Positions 27,754-37,630 are shown, counted from the first letter of the stretch. The stretch: DNA of 64,000 nucleotides from Cohnella hashimotonis (GCF_030014955.1 NZ_JAGRPV010000001.1:5146001-5210000), one strand, 5' to 3'. Program-made: numbers and translations. Notes: generated from the letters alone by a model not told the origin.

Positions 27754-28953
27754 TCATGGCCTGGCCGGACTGCCGTCCGGCAAGCGTGCGAGCGTCCATG
27801 CGGGCAAATCGTCGTTGCATGGAAATCGGGCTGCCAATGCTTCATCGATGTCGATCCCAAGACCCGGCGCCTCATGGATGTAAGCGTATCCATCCCTCAC
27901 TGTCGGGCACCCCGGAAACACTTCGCGCATTCGCTCGGACAGCCCGCTCCATTCCTGGATGCCGAAATTTACCACATTCAGATCAAGATGCAAATTGGCC
28001 GCGACCCCGACCGGCGATACGTCTCCCGGTCCATGCCAGGCCGTGCGGACGCTGAAAGTCTCGCATAAAGTTGCCAGCTTTTTCGCAGGCGTAAGGCCGC
28101 CGATCGCGCTGATATGCACCCGAATGAAATCGATCATTCCGCCGGTGATCAACGGAACCCATTCGTTCGGATGTACGAACAGCTCGCCCATCGCGATCGG
28201 CGTCGCGCTCTGCGCTCGAATCATTCTGAAGCCGTCCAGCTGCTCCGGGGCCAGCGGATCTTCAAGGAAGTAGAGCCGGTAGGGCTCCAATTGCTTCGCT
28301 AGCCTTACCGCCTCGATCGGAGAGAGCCGCTCGTGAATATCATGCAGCAGTTCAATCTCGTTGCCGAGCTTCTTTCTCATGTGCTCGAACAATTTCGGGA
28401 CGCTGCGCGAATAAGCATCGGGGTCAAAATAAGCGCCAGGCAGCGCCTTTTCCGGAGCGTGTACGGCATGAATGCCGCCGTATCCGCCCCATTGGCAGCG
28501 AATATGACGAATGCCTTCCTCCATGAACTTGCGAACATTTTCCTCGATCTCGCCCAGATCGCTTCCGTCCGCATGCCGATAGACCGCTGCAGCTTCCCTG
28601 CATTTGCCGCCCAGCAATTGATAGACCGGCTGGCCGCATAATTTCCCTTTGATATCCCATAACGCCATATCGATACCGGATATCGCATTGTTCAACACCG
28701 GGCCGTTGCGCCAATAAGCGCTAACCATCGAGGTTTGCCAAATATCTTCGATACGCTGGGGGTCCTTGCCGATCAAGAACGGTTTGAGATATTTTTCAAC
28801 TGTCGCGGCGACGGACAGATAGCGTTGCGTAAATGTGGCGCAGCCCAACCCGTATAATCCGGGCTCCGACGTTTCTACTTTGATTACGACGAGGTTAATG
28901 CCGTCGGGGGCTGTTAGAATAACCTTTACATCTTGAATGGAAATGGCGGACAT
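27754..28953 (-). CDS. Enolase-superfamily sugar-acid dehydratase (ManD/RspA-like)
   Basis: 399 residues from ATG 28953, with AAGGAGAA seven bases upstream; the TTG at 28974 overlaps that site. The mandelate racemase/enolase signature DMALWDIKGK is present, as are the metal-ligand segments LHDIHERLSPIEA and YFLEDPLAPEQ and the C-terminal WHGPGDVSPVG. The closest known family is D-mannonate dehydratase (ManD/RspA), which removes water from D-mannonate or D-gluconate to give 2-keto-3-deoxygluconate. Many family members have low activity or other substrates, so the assignment to mannonate is tentative. It lies in the run of sugar-oxidising genes and could feed the KDG pathway encoded at 47-50 kb. 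Confidence 0.87.
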   Translation of the reverse strand: MSAISIQDVKVILTAPDGINLVVIKVETSEPGLYGLGCATFTQRYLSVAATVEKYLKPFLIGKDPQRIEDIWQTSMVSAYWRNGPVLNNAISGIDMALWDIKGKLCGQPVYQLLGGKCREAAAVYRHADGSDLGEIEENVRKFMEEGIRHIRCQWGGYGGIHAVHAPEKALPGAYFDPDAYSRSVPKLFEHMRKKLGNEIELLHDIHERLSPIEAVRLAKQLEPYRLYFLEDPLAPEQLDGFRMIRAQSATPIAMGELFVHPNEWVPLITGGMIDFIRVHISAIGGLTPAKKLATLCETFSVRTAWHGPGDVSPVGVAANLHLDLNVVNFGIQEWSGLSERMREVFPGCPTVRDGYAYIHEAPGLGIDIDEALAARFPCNDDLPAWTLARLPDGSPARP

Positions 28954-29021
28954 GACGCAATTCTCCTTAGGCAATCGATTGTACGACCGGTCGATTCAAT
29001 TGCTATTGCAGATGCTTAATG

Positions 29022-29783
29022 CTATTCCGGCAGCCCGGGCAGGATTAATCCCCCGTCTACGCGGAGGTGAATCCCTGTAATATAAGCGGCCTTCTCTGAG
29101 ACCAGCCATACGACGGCGTTTCCCATATCCGCTGGCAGTCCCCTCCTTCCCAGCGGGATTTTGTCGTCCAGATGGTGCTTTCTCTGATCGAAGTCGCGAA
29201 CCTGTGTGGCACCCGGCGCCAGGCAATTGACGCGGATTCCGAAGGGTGCCAGATCCAGCGCGGCTGATTCGCTGGACCGTTTTAACCCGGCTTTCAAGCC
29301 TCCATAAACGGCATCGCCGGGGTATGCGCGTTCTGCCCTGGATGAAGTGACGTTAACGATATGGCCTCGTACGCCCTCTGCGATCATATGCCGGGACACC
29401 TCGCGCATCATGAGCAGCGGCGCCCGGAAGTTCAAATTCATGATCAGCTGGAGATGGTCTTCGGTCAGCTCCTGAACCGCGGCAAATTGACAAATGCCTG
29501 CGTTATTCACAAGCACACTAATCCTTCCCATCTCCCAGACGACTCGGCTTACGGTCTCCGACGCGGTGGCACTCTCGGTCAGATTTCCGGGAAAGATGCA
29601 GCATCGCCTTCCCGTCTCATCCGCGATTTGGCGCGCGGTTCCTTCCGCACCCTCCTCGTCCAGGTAGTGCGAGATGGCCAGATCGTATCCGGCCTTGGCC
29701 AGAGCTAATGCGATTCCTTTACCGATTCCGCGGCTTCCGCCCGTTACCAAAGCGTTTTTTTTAACCGGAATCCCCTCCTCCAT
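29022..29783 (-). CDS. Short-chain dehydrogenase/reductase
   Basis: 253 residues. The cofactor motif TGGSRGIGKGIA is at the N-terminus, NNAG is at about residue 92, and the catalytic set is Ser in NVTSSRAE plus YGGLKAG (Tyr-x3-Lys). The reaction is NAD(P)-dependent oxidation or reduction of a sugar or keto acid; the substrate is not shown by sequence. The ATG at 29783 begins just after the stop of the GNAT gene and is translationally coupled; a purine-rich GGAGGAGGGG lies inside the first codons, so a non-ATG internal start is possible. It sits between GNAT and the ManD-like dehydratase and could make the aldonate that the dehydratase uses. Confidence 0.9.
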   Translation of the reverse strand: MEEGIPVKKNALVTGGSRGIGKGIALALAKAGYDLAISHYLDEEGAEGTARQIADETGRRCCIFPGNLTESATASETVSRVVWEMGRISVLVNNAGICQFAAVQELTEDHLQLIMNLNFRAPLLMMREVSRHMIAEGVRGHIVNVTSSRAERAYPGDAVYGGLKAGLKRSSESAALDLAPFGIRVNCLAPGATQVRDFDQRKHHLDDKIPLGRRGLPADMGNAVVWLVSEKAAYITGIHLRVDGGLILPGLPE

Positions 29784-29786
29784 CCA

Positions 29787-30281
29787 TCAAAACCGCAAGA
29801 TCATCAGATACTCGCCGCGCTCGTCCCGTCCGATCGTCTGAAAGCCATAGCGAGCATAGAGCGCTTGCCCGCGTACGTTTTCCTTATGGGTGGTCAGGAG
29901 TATGCCGCCTTTCCCGCTGCTTCTCGCCTCTTGGATGCTGTGTTCCAGCATGGCTTTGCCAAGTCCCTTGCCTTGGTATTCGTCCGCTACCATCAGACCG
30001 ATCCATGGCACCATGCAGCCCCAATCCCAAAACCACAGCGTTGCGGCCATGCGCTCGCTCGATGTCGCCGGGGACCAATCGATTACGATAAAGCGGCGAA
30101 TGCCGGACGTGTTCGATTCCTCCCTCGCGAGGCGGGACGCTTCTTCCGCGGTAAACGGATATCCGGGAAAAATCGACTTCGTCGTCTCCGATAACGCGCC
30201 GAAATACTCGAAGATCAACTCGGCGTCGTCTTGCTCCACCAGCCGGATCGCATATGTGCCCGGCAGCTTCAGATGGCTCAT
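29787..30281 (-). CDS. GNAT family N-acetyltransferase
   Basis: 164 residues. The acetyl-CoA binding loop is DEYQGKGLGKAMLEHS (motif A, about residues 103-118) and the C-terminal ALYARYGFQTIGRDERGEY is typical of GNAT motif B. GGAGGAGGGTGAG lies before the ATG at 30281. The acceptor is unknown. Embedded in a sugar operon, it may acetylate an amino-sugar or sugar derivative, or detoxify excess substrate. Confidence 0.88.
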   Translation of the reverse strand: MSHLKLPGTYAIRLVEQDDAELIFEYFGALSETTKSIFPGYPFTAEEASRLAREESNTSGIRRFIVIDWSPATSSERMAATLWFWDWGCMVPWIGLMVADEYQGKGLGKAMLEHSIQEARSSGKGGILLTTHKENVRGQALYARYGFQTIGRDERGEYLMILRF

Positions 30282-30295
30282 GTCTCACCCTCCTC

Positions 30296-31267
30296 CTATA
30301 AACGGAATGCGTCGGGCACATCGACCTTGCCGTGCTCGATTAACCACTCCAAAGACTCTTTCACCGCGGCAAGCGAGCTGTATCTGGGCTCATAGCCGAT
30401 TAATTTCCTGGCTTTTTCGATGCTGGCATTCGGGCTGTGCGCGATATGATCCCAGATAATGCTCGCCTCTTCTTCGGATACGGCGCTTTTCATCGACGCG
30501 TACGGCACATACTTCAGATTCGCTTCCTGACCGAACCAGGAAGCGACCGCCTCCGCATATCCTCTCAGCGTCAGTGCGGCCGGCGATACGACGTGGAAGC
30601 TGTTCCCGACTGCCGAACTCCAGCACTGCGACGCTTTGATGAAGGCTTGGGCGACATCCTCGGCGTGCACGTGGTGAACGGTCTCCATGCCCAGGTTTGG
30701 AATCACGACTTCTTCCCCTCTGGCCAATCGCGAGAAAATCCGCGGGTCGAAGTGACCGGCCGGGTTCAACGGTTCCCAGCCCGGTCCGACAATATGACCG
30801 GGGTGGAGAATGGTCGCCGGGAAACCTAATCTTCTGGATTGATCCAGCAGCCAGCTTTCGATACGCGCTTTCATAATTCCGTATTCTCCGAAAGGTCTGC
30901 GAGGCTGTTCCTCCGTCGTCGGCACGGAGACGCTCGGACCGTGAACCCATAAGGTGCCGCAGCTGAGATAATGCTGGATATGGCCATGCAGCGCTTCTAC
31001 AAGCTGCTTCAGTCCATCCGGATGAAAGGAAATCATATCGACGACGATGTCCGGCTTCAACGCCGCGATCGTTCGTCCGAAAGTGCCTTGGGCTTCTTCC
31101 GTCGTTCGATCCGCCGAGACGGATCTAACTTCTCTCCATGCCGGATCGGGCCAATAGGGCCGATGCTGGCCGCGGCTGACTTGAATAACCTCATGTCCGC
31201 CGCGCACGAGCTGAGGGATCATATAGGACCCGACATGTCCGCTGCCTCCGATGACGACATACCTCAC
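30296..31267 (-). CDS. NAD-dependent epimerase/dehydratase (extended SDR)
   Basis: 323 residues with GTG start at 31267 and GAGAGGAGAGA upstream. The Rossmann motif is VVIGGSGHVGSYM, and the later ATILHPGHIVGPGWEPLNP is typical of extended SDRs. The central segment EYGIMKARIESWLLDQ has the Tyr-x3-Lys pair as YGIMK. The family epimerises or dehydrates nucleotide sugars or reduces related carbonyl compounds. In this catabolic operon it might act on free sugar derivatives, but the substrate is not visible. Confidence 0.85.
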   Translation of the reverse strand: MRYVVIGGSGHVGSYMIPQLVRGGHEVIQVSRGQHRPYWPDPAWREVRSVSADRTTEEAQGTFGRTIAALKPDIVVDMISFHPDGLKQLVEALHGHIQHYLSCGTLWVHGPSVSVPTTEEQPRRPFGEYGIMKARIESWLLDQSRRLGFPATILHPGHIVGPGWEPLNPAGHFDPRIFSRLARGEEVVIPNLGMETVHHVHAEDVAQAFIKASQCWSSAVGNSFHVVSPAALTLRGYAEAVASWFGQEANLKYVPYASMKSAVSEEEASIIWDHIAHSPNASIEKARKLIGYEPRYSSLAAVKESLEWLIEHGKVDVPDAFRL

Positions 31268-31295
31268 GTTGATCTCTCCTCTCCCGATATATAGG

Positions 31296-33947
31296 TTAGT
31301 ATTCGAACGAATAATGGCCGGAACCGACGAGCAGGCGAATTCCCGATTCCGCGATTTCGGATGATAAGAAGCCCTCGACCGCAGTATAGGGCTGCCCCGT
31401 TTCCGTTAAGCGGCCGGGGTCTGCGCCCGAGAGGATAATCGTCGCGGTCGTGTTCGGCGGAATGGACACCTCCAATCGCTTCCGAGCGTTTCCCGTCGTT
31501 TCCCAAGCCGAACGGATCTCGCCGTATGCGGACCAGTAGACCGCTTCCGCCGCCGATAGTCCGTCTCCTCTGTGCGGTTCGATGATGATGTGCTTGAATC
31601 CCGGAGCTGCCGGATCGGTATCGATACCGGCTACCGCGCGGTACAGCCAGTCGCCGATCGCGCCGAAGGCATAATGGTTGAAGGAGTTCATCTCCTCGCT
31701 CCAGAAGGAACCGTCGGCCTTGATGCCGTCCCAATGCTCCCAGATCGTCGTAGCGCCCTGGCCGACCGAGTACAACCAGGATGGAAACTCTTTTTGCAGC
31801 ACTAATTGACAAGCGATGTCGTGATACCCGAATCGGGTCAGGACATGGCACAAGTAGGGAGTCCCGACGAATCCCGTCGTCAAGTGCATCCCGTTCTCTT
31901 TAACGTGTTCGGCGAGCATGCGGGCAGTTCTGGGGCGGTCGTTTTCCTGGAGGAGGTCGAACATTAAAGAAAGCACATAGGCGGTCTGCGTAGGGGATAC
32001 GACCCGGCCGTTCGGCGATACGAATTCTTTGCGATATGCGTTGACGATTCCTTCAAGAAGATTCTTGTAGCGGACGGAATCTTCCTCATAGCCAAGAACG
32101 GCGGCCGCTTTGGCAACCAGACTTGCGGAGTGCGCGTAAAAGGCGGTAGCGATTAGATCTTTGGGCGTGGCGCCGACGACTCTGCCGCCCGGTCCGTCCA
32201 GCGCCAGCCAGTCGCCGAAGTGAAAGCCTGAATTCCACAAGCATTCGTCCTCGCCTTGGTTCCTTATATAATCGACCCAGGCCTTCATGCTCGGGTATTG
32301 CGTTTCTAAAAGACGGACATCCCCGTAGCATTGATAGATCGTCCAGGGAACAATGACCGCCGCATCTCCCCAGGCGGACGAATTATAGCCGCAGAACGGC
32401 AGATCGGGAACGACATGCGACACCCCGCCATCCGGCTGCTGGTCCGCGGCCAGATCCTTCAGCCACTTCGCGAAGAATGGAGCCACATTGAAGTTGAAGG
32501 CGCCCGTGCGGGCGAATACCTGCGCATCCCCCGTCCAGCCGAGCCGTTCGTCCCGCTGCGGGCAATCGGTAGGCACCTCCAGGAAGTTCCCCTTTTGCCC
32601 CCATACGATATTGCGCTGCAGCTGATTCACCATCTCGTCGGAGCAACGGAAGGATCCCGCCGGCTCCATGTCGGTATGAATGACGCAGGCGACGAAGCGG
32701 TCCGCCAAGCCCTCGATCGGCAAGCCTTCGACCTGAACGTAACGAAAGCCTTGGAAGCTGAAAGAAGGCTCATATTCCTCGGATTCTCCGCCCTTGCAGA
32801 TGTAGCGGACGGTCTGCCTGGCGGATCGGATATTATCCACGTAGAAGTTGCCCTGCTGGTCCAGCACCTCGGCGTGCCGCAGCGTAATGACGGTTCCGGC
32901 ATCCGCCTCCACGCGAAATCGCATCCAGCCGACCATATTTTGGCCCATATCCAATACGATTTCTCCGCGCGGCGTCACGAAAACCGCAACCGGCGTCCGC
33001 TTCTCGACGATTCGCACCGGTTCGCCCTCCTGCGCGATGAGGGGATCCTTTGTCAACGCTCGGACTTCTACAGACTGCCAGTCTGACGCAGGGAAATCCG
33101 CTCGATGCCACCCTTCCTGCGCCAGCCTGGCGTCGCAAGTCTCCCCATGATATAGCTCCGACATCAGCAAAGCGCCCGTACTGCCGCGCCAACCTTCGTC
33201 TGTCATGATCATTTCTTGACGACCGTCCACATAGGTCACGTGGAGCTGCATCAGAAGCGCCCGCTCCGTACCGTAAAAATGACGGCCGTCCATCCACCCG
33301 AGATCCCCGATATACCACCCATTGCCGAGCATGACGCCGATCGCGTTCGTTCCGTTTGCGAGCAGATGCGTGACGTCGTAGGTTTGATATTGCAACCGCT
33401 TACGGTAGCTCGTGTATCCCGGCGCGAACAGCGTGTCGTCCGGCGTCTTGCCGTTGACGAACAGCTTATACAGGCCGTGAGCCGTCGCATAGATCCTGGC
33501 TTGCGACACCTCGCCTTGGATGCGAAACGTCTTGCGCAAATAATCGATCTCGACATTCGGCTTGTCGGCGCGCGCAGGAGGCGCGATCCAGTCGGCAAGC
33601 CATTCTTCGCGCTTCAGTAACGCCGTCTCCCAAAATGCCCCGTCGCTCCATTCCGACTGGCAGCCCGTCCGGTCTCCGGCTTGAACGCGGTAATAATATC
33701 GCGTTCGCGACTGCAGCGGTTCCCCTTCGTATTCGACGTGGACGGAGCGGTCGCTGCGGACAAGTCCCGTGTCCCATACGAGCCGGCGGAAGCTCTCATC
33801 GACGGCTACTTGAATCCGGTACGTCTCTTGCCCGACATTCCTTCGGTCTGCGGCAAGCTTCCAGCTTAGTCTTGGCCGCAGCACGTCGATCCCGACCGGA
33901 TGCTTGCGGTACTCGCATCTCAGATCATAGACAATTATGGACGGCAT
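31296..33947 (-). CDS. Alpha-L-rhamnosidase (GH78)
   Basis: 883 residues, the normal size for GH78. The N-terminal beta-sandwich (LRPRLSWKL, TYRIQVAVD) is followed by the (alpha/alpha)6 catalytic domain. The hallmark DCPQRDERLGWTGDAQVF carries the conserved Asp and Glu residues of the active site, and SFNHYAFGAIGDWLY near the C-terminus supplies the other catalytic segment. There is no signal peptide, so it acts on imported oligosaccharides. GAGGAGGGAAAAG precedes the ATG at 33947. Its presence is the clearest evidence that the target polymer contains alpha-L-rhamnose. Confidence 0.95.
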   Translation of the reverse strand: MPSIIVYDLRCEYRKHPVGIDVLRPRLSWKLAADRRNVGQETYRIQVAVDESFRRLVWDTGLVRSDRSVHVEYEGEPLQSRTRYYYRVQAGDRTGCQSEWSDGAFWETALLKREEWLADWIAPPARADKPNVEIDYLRKTFRIQGEVSQARIYATAHGLYKLFVNGKTPDDTLFAPGYTSYRKRLQYQTYDVTHLLANGTNAIGVMLGNGWYIGDLGWMDGRHFYGTERALLMQLHVTYVDGRQEMIMTDEGWRGSTGALLMSELYHGETCDARLAQEGWHRADFPASDWQSVEVRALTKDPLIAQEGEPVRIVEKRTPVAVFVTPRGEIVLDMGQNMVGWMRFRVEADAGTVITLRHAEVLDQQGNFYVDNIRSARQTVRYICKGGESEEYEPSFSFQGFRYVQVEGLPIEGLADRFVACVIHTDMEPAGSFRCSDEMVNQLQRNIVWGQKGNFLEVPTDCPQRDERLGWTGDAQVFARTGAFNFNVAPFFAKWLKDLAADQQPDGGVSHVVPDLPFCGYNSSAWGDAAVIVPWTIYQCYGDVRLLETQYPSMKAWVDYIRNQGEDECLWNSGFHFGDWLALDGPGGRVVGATPKDLIATAFYAHSASLVAKAAAVLGYEEDSVRYKNLLEGIVNAYRKEFVSPNGRVVSPTQTAYVLSLMFDLLQENDRPRTARMLAEHVKENGMHLTTGFVGTPYLCHVLTRFGYHDIACQLVLQKEFPSWLYSVGQGATTIWEHWDGIKADGSFWSEEMNSFNHYAFGAIGDWLYRAVAGIDTDPAAPGFKHIIIEPHRGDGLSAAEAVYWSAYGEIRSAWETTGNARKRLEVSIPPNTTATIILSGADPGRLTETGQPYTAVEGFLSSEIAESGIRLLVGSGHYSFEY

Positions 33948-34040
33948 GCTTTTCCCTCCTCAAATGTAGCCCGCATCCGGATGTCCAAGAATCAAAGGTC
34001 CGTAAGCCAACAAGGAACGGTTCATCGTCGATCCTCCCGA

Positions 34041-35771
34041 TTAAGAGCAAGATCCGCCTTCGAGGGCGGGACGTGCCGTTCGCGTGTATTGCAGCAATGC
34101 GCCTTTGTGATGAAATTCCGGCGGGCTCCAGCTCTCGAATCGCAGGCGGATAATCTCGGCGATCTCCGCAGCGCTTCGCTCCCGGCCTTCCGTGCCGACG
34201 ATATCGATCGTGCGGTTCGGAATATCGATCAATACGATGTCGCCGTTCGCAATGACGGCGATCGGGCCGCCATCCAGCGCTTCCGGTCCCGCATAACCTA
34301 CGCATGGACCTCGCGTCGCGCCCGAGAACCTTCCGTCCGTTACCAGGGAAGTGGTGCGGGACAATGTCGGGTCCGACGCGATGAGCTCCGACATGAAGAA
34401 CATCTCCGGCATCCCGACGGCTTTTGGCCCTTGATACCGAATCACGACGATGTCGCCGGGATGGATCTCTTTGGCCAGCAGGGCATCGACGGCGGCGCGT
34501 TCGGTATCGAATACCTTGGCAGCGCCTTTATGGACCAGCATGGCTTCCACGACCGCGGATTTTTTGATCGTGCACCCGGCGGGCGCCAGATTCCCTTTGA
34601 GCACGGCGAGCGAACCCTCGGATTTCAGCGGCTTCTGAAGCGGGTAGATGACATGCCGGCGATTGAGCTTGTAATTGGCGAGGAACATTTCCGCGAATTT
34701 AGGCATTTCGTTGTGGCGGAAGGCTTCGAGATTATCCCGGAGCGTATGACCGGTAACCGTCATAACGTCGAGATGGAGATGCGCTTCGAGTTCTTGCATC
34801 ACGAGCGGTACGCCGCCCGCATACCAGAACAGCTCGGTCGGATAATGTCCGGCGGTCTTCGTATCCACCAGTACCGGAATCGTGCGATGGATCCGATCGA
34901 ACGTCTCTGCATCCAGTTCGATTCCGGCTTCTCTCGCGATCGCGATAAGATGCATGACTGCATTCAGTGATCCCCCTACGGCCGCGTGCACCATGATGGC
35001 ATTCTCGAATGCCTCCCGGGTCAAAATCCGCGAGGGCTTGATGTCGGCCTGAACGAGGCGCATCACCTGCTGACCCGCCGCTCTAGCCGCCCGCTTGATC
35101 TCCGCATTCGTCGCTGGGATCAGCGCCGTCCAAGGGAGCGCCAAGCCCAAAGCTTCTGCCATGACCTGCATCGTCGCCGCGGTCCCCATATACTGACAGG
35201 CCCCGCAGGTCGGACAGCACGCGCGTTGAAAAGCGAGGAACTCCTCCTTGGTCATCTTGTTCTGATCGACTTCCACGCTCATATGCCACAGCTCTTCGTT
35301 CGACCGCATGCAGGGTCCCGCCCCCATCGCACCGCCAGGAACATGGATGGCCGGAATGTCCAGCCGGGCGATCGCCATGAGATGGGCGGGCACGGCCTTG
35401 TCTCCTGCGGAAGCAAGCACCATCGCGTCGAAAGGAGTGGCCATCGCATGAATCTCAACCATGGAGGCAATCATGTCGCGGGAGAGCAGGGAATAATGCA
35501 TGCCGTTATGCGCCTGCGCCACGCCGTCGCAAATATCGGTCGTCGTATAAATGGCCGGCTTGCCTCCCATTTGGAAGACGCCCTTCTCCATCTCCGCCAC
35601 CAGCTCGCCGAGATGATAGGAGCTCGGATGGCTGGAGCCGTTCGTGCTCTCCACGAGCACCTGCACCTTGTCCAGGTCTTCGACCGTCCAGTCCATCGAC
35701 ATCCGAAGCGCATCGCCTTCGAAGCTGATTTTTCGGACCTTTTGACTTTCCAGTTCAGTTGCCAAGCCCAT
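34041..35771 (-). CDS. IlvD/EDD family dehydratase lacking usual Fe-S cysteines
   Basis: About 576 residues. Family features are TTDICDGVAQAHNGMHYSL, CPTCGACQYMGTAATM (third cluster ligand) and VTDGRFSGATRGPCVG. The segment that normally reads CDK...PA/PG is AGDKAVPAHLM here, with Gly for the cluster Cys, and no Cys occurs at the N-terminal ligand position (STNGSSHPSS). Family members dehydrate dihydroxy-acids or sugar acids using a [2Fe-2S] or [4Fe-4S] cluster. ATG 35771 with GAGGTGG upstream is preferred over GTG 35783. Located between permease and rhamnosidase genes, it likely acts on a sugar acid rather than in branched-chain amino acid synthesis. Confidence 0.85.
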   Translation of the reverse strand: MGLATELESQKVRKISFEGDALRMSMDWTVEDLDKVQVLVESTNGSSHPSSYHLGELVAEMEKGVFQMGGKPAIYTTTDICDGVAQAHNGMHYSLLSRDMIASMVEIHAMATPFDAMVLASAGDKAVPAHLMAIARLDIPAIHVPGGAMGAGPCMRSNEELWHMSVEVDQNKMTKEEFLAFQRACCPTCGACQYMGTAATMQVMAEALGLALPWTALIPATNAEIKRAARAAGQQVMRLVQADIKPSRILTREAFENAIMVHAAVGGSLNAVMHLIAIAREAGIELDAETFDRIHRTIPVLVDTKTAGHYPTELFWYAGGVPLVMQELEAHLHLDVMTVTGHTLRDNLEAFRHNEMPKFAEMFLANYKLNRRHVIYPLQKPLKSEGSLAVLKGNLAPAGCTIKKSAVVEAMLVHKGAAKVFDTERAAVDALLAKEIHPGDIVVIRYQGPKAVGMPEMFFMSELIASDPTLSRTTSLVTDGRFSGATRGPCVGYAGPEALDGGPIAVIANGDIVLIDIPNRTIDIVGTEGRERSAAEIAEIIRLRFESWSPPEFHHKGALLQYTRTARPALEGGSCS

Positions 35772-35803
35772 CTTGCTTTCCACCTCATCCGATTAGAATC
35801 GTC

Positions 35804-36688
35804 CTACTCCTTCACACTGCCGAGAACGACGCCCTTGATGAAAAATCGCTGAAGGAACGGGTAGACCAGCAGGATCGGCAATGCGCCCAAAAAGATTTGC
35901 GCCGACTTTGCCGTTTGATCGTTAATATTGGAAAAATCTTTGATTCTTCCCGACGTGAATAAGGAGAAATCCTGATTGATTACGACCGTTTGAAGGTAGC
36001 TTTGCAGCGGATAATGCGTCGGAGAATTCATGAATATCATGCCGTCGAACCAGGAATTCCAGTGGCCGACCGTGGCGAATAAAGTAACCGTGGCGAGAGA
36101 GGCCATAGACAGCGGGATGTATATTTTCCATAAGGTCGTCCAATGACCGGCGCCATCTATAAAAGCAGCCTCTTCCAGCTCTTTTGGCAAGTTCCGAAAA
36201 AAATTAAGCATCAGAATGACGTTAAATACGGGGACTGCGGAAGGAAGGATCAGCGCCCAAATCGTGTCCATGATCATCGTATACTTAACGGCCATATAGA
36301 GCGGGATCAAGCCTCCGCTAAACAGGATCGTGACCACAAAAACCCACGCATAGGCCGTTCTGGGGCGAAAATGGAGCGAATCTTTGGATAAGGGATACGC
36401 AATTAAAACCGTCAGCAGCATATTCAGCGGGACACCGATCCCGACACGCTTCAACGTAACGAGCAACGACCTGGTGAACTCGCTTTTCCCCGCTACGAAT
36501 TCATAATTTTTCATCGTAAAATCCACGGGCCACAGCTTGACATAACCGGCAGCCGCGGCTTGGCTGGAGCTCAGGGATACGGCGAATACATGAAGGAGCG
36601 GAAGGATGCAAAAGATCGAGATCAACGCTAATACGGTATAATTGCAACCGACAAACAGCTTGCGGCTGAGCGAATAAGGTTCGACCAA
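35804..36688 (-). CDS. Carbohydrate ABC transporter permease (LplC/MalG type)
   Basis: 294 residues with six predicted membrane helices. The EAA loop that contacts the ATPase reads EEAAFIDGAGHWTTLWKIYIP. The start is TTG 36688 with AAAGGAG upstream. It pairs with the permease at 36706 and the lipoprotein at 37678 to form an Lpl-type importer for oligosaccharides. No ATPase gene is present, as usual for this group, which borrows a shared MsmX-like ATPase encoded elsewhere. Confidence 0.94.
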   Translation of the reverse strand: MVEPYSLSRKLFVGCNYTVLALISIFCILPLLHVFAVSLSSSQAAAAGYVKLWPVDFTMKNYEFVAGKSEFTRSLLVTLKRVGIGVPLNMLLTVLIAYPLSKDSLHFRPRTAYAWVFVVTILFSGGLIPLYMAVKYTMIMDTIWALILPSAVPVFNVILMLNFFRNLPKELEEAAFIDGAGHWTTLWKIYIPLSMASLATVTLFATVGHWNSWFDGMIFMNSPTHYPLQSYLQTVVINQDFSLFTSGRIKDFSNINDQTAKSAQIFLGALPILLVYPFLQRFFIKGVVLGSVKE

Positions 36689-36705
36689 GGCTATCGCTCC
36701 TTTCG

Positions 36706-37614
36706 TTAAAAAATCCTGTAGTTGGCAAAGCGATAGGCCAAATAATAAGAAAGCGAGATAAATGCGAGCGTGACGACGGATTGGAAAAATCCGATCGCGG
36801 TCGCGACGCCGTATTGCGCTTCCAAGAGGCCGATCCGGTACACAAACGTGTCCAGAATGTCGCCTGTCTCATATACCTGGGCACTGTACAGGTTAAATAC
36901 TTGATCAAACCCTGCGTTAAGCACGTTGCCGAGGCTCAGAACGGACAACAGCACGATGATCGGCACGATGCCGGGCAAGGTGACATGCATCGTCTGCTTC
37001 CAGCGGTTCGCGCCATCGACGATAGACGCCTCGTACAGGGACGGATTAATGCCGGTCAGCGCAGCCAAGTAGACGATGGTATTGAACCCAAACTCCTTCC
37101 ACACGTCCGAGCCCACGAGTACATACCGGAACCAAGCGTTGCTGCCCAAAAAATAAATCGGCTTGATGCCGACCCAGGCCAGGATCTCGTTCACGATTCC
37201 TTGGGAAGGAGACAGAATGTCGATCAGGACGCCGCCCAAGATGATCCAGGACAGAAAATGCGGCAAATAAATCAAAGTCTGGACGCCCCGCTTGAACGCT
37301 TCTTTACGAACCTCGTTCAATAGTAGCGCCATGACGATCGGAACGAGCAAATTCGCGAACAGCTTCATGAACGAGATGAATATCGTATTCCACAGCACCT
37401 TCGTAAAACCCGGCAATTCAAAAACATAGCGAAAGTTCTCCCATCCGATCCACTCAGATCCTCCGATGCCGCGAGCGGGAATGAACTTCTGGAAGGATAT
37501 TACCAGGCCGAACATAGGCCCGTAGCAGTAAATCAGTACCAGGAGCAATCCGGGGAGTATCATGAGATGAAGCGGAAGATTGCGATATTTTTTATAAGAA
37601 AGTCGTCTCTCCAT
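36706..37614 (-). CDS. Carbohydrate ABC transporter permease (LplB type)
   Basis: 302 residues with six membrane helices; the EAA loop is YEASIVDGANRWKQTMHVTLP. ATG 37614 is six bases after AGGAGGTG; the GTG at 37623 lies inside that site. The first residues MERRLSYKKYRNLPLHLMILPG resemble the LplB/YtcP type. It follows the solute-binding protein gene across a hairpin with a T-run, which should lower permease expression relative to the binding protein. Confidence 0.94.
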   Translation of the reverse strand: MERRLSYKKYRNLPLHLMILPGLLLVLIYCYGPMFGLVISFQKFIPARGIGGSEWIGWENFRYVFELPGFTKVLWNTIFISFMKLFANLLVPIVMALLLNEVRKEAFKRGVQTLIYLPHFLSWIILGGVLIDILSPSQGIVNEILAWVGIKPIYFLGSNAWFRYVLVGSDVWKEFGFNTIVYLAALTGINPSLYEASIVDGANRWKQTMHVTLPGIVPIIVLLSVLSLGNVLNAGFDQVFNLYSAQVYETGDILDTFVYRIGLLEAQYGVATAIGFFQSVVTLAFISLSYYLAYRFANYRIF

Positions 37615-37630
37615 GGTCGGCACCTCCTGT

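Noticed and set aside
36706..37614. A missing ATPase gene as evidence of a broken transporter
   Set aside because: Lpl-type importers in this group usually lack a local ATPase and use a shared one, so absence is normal.
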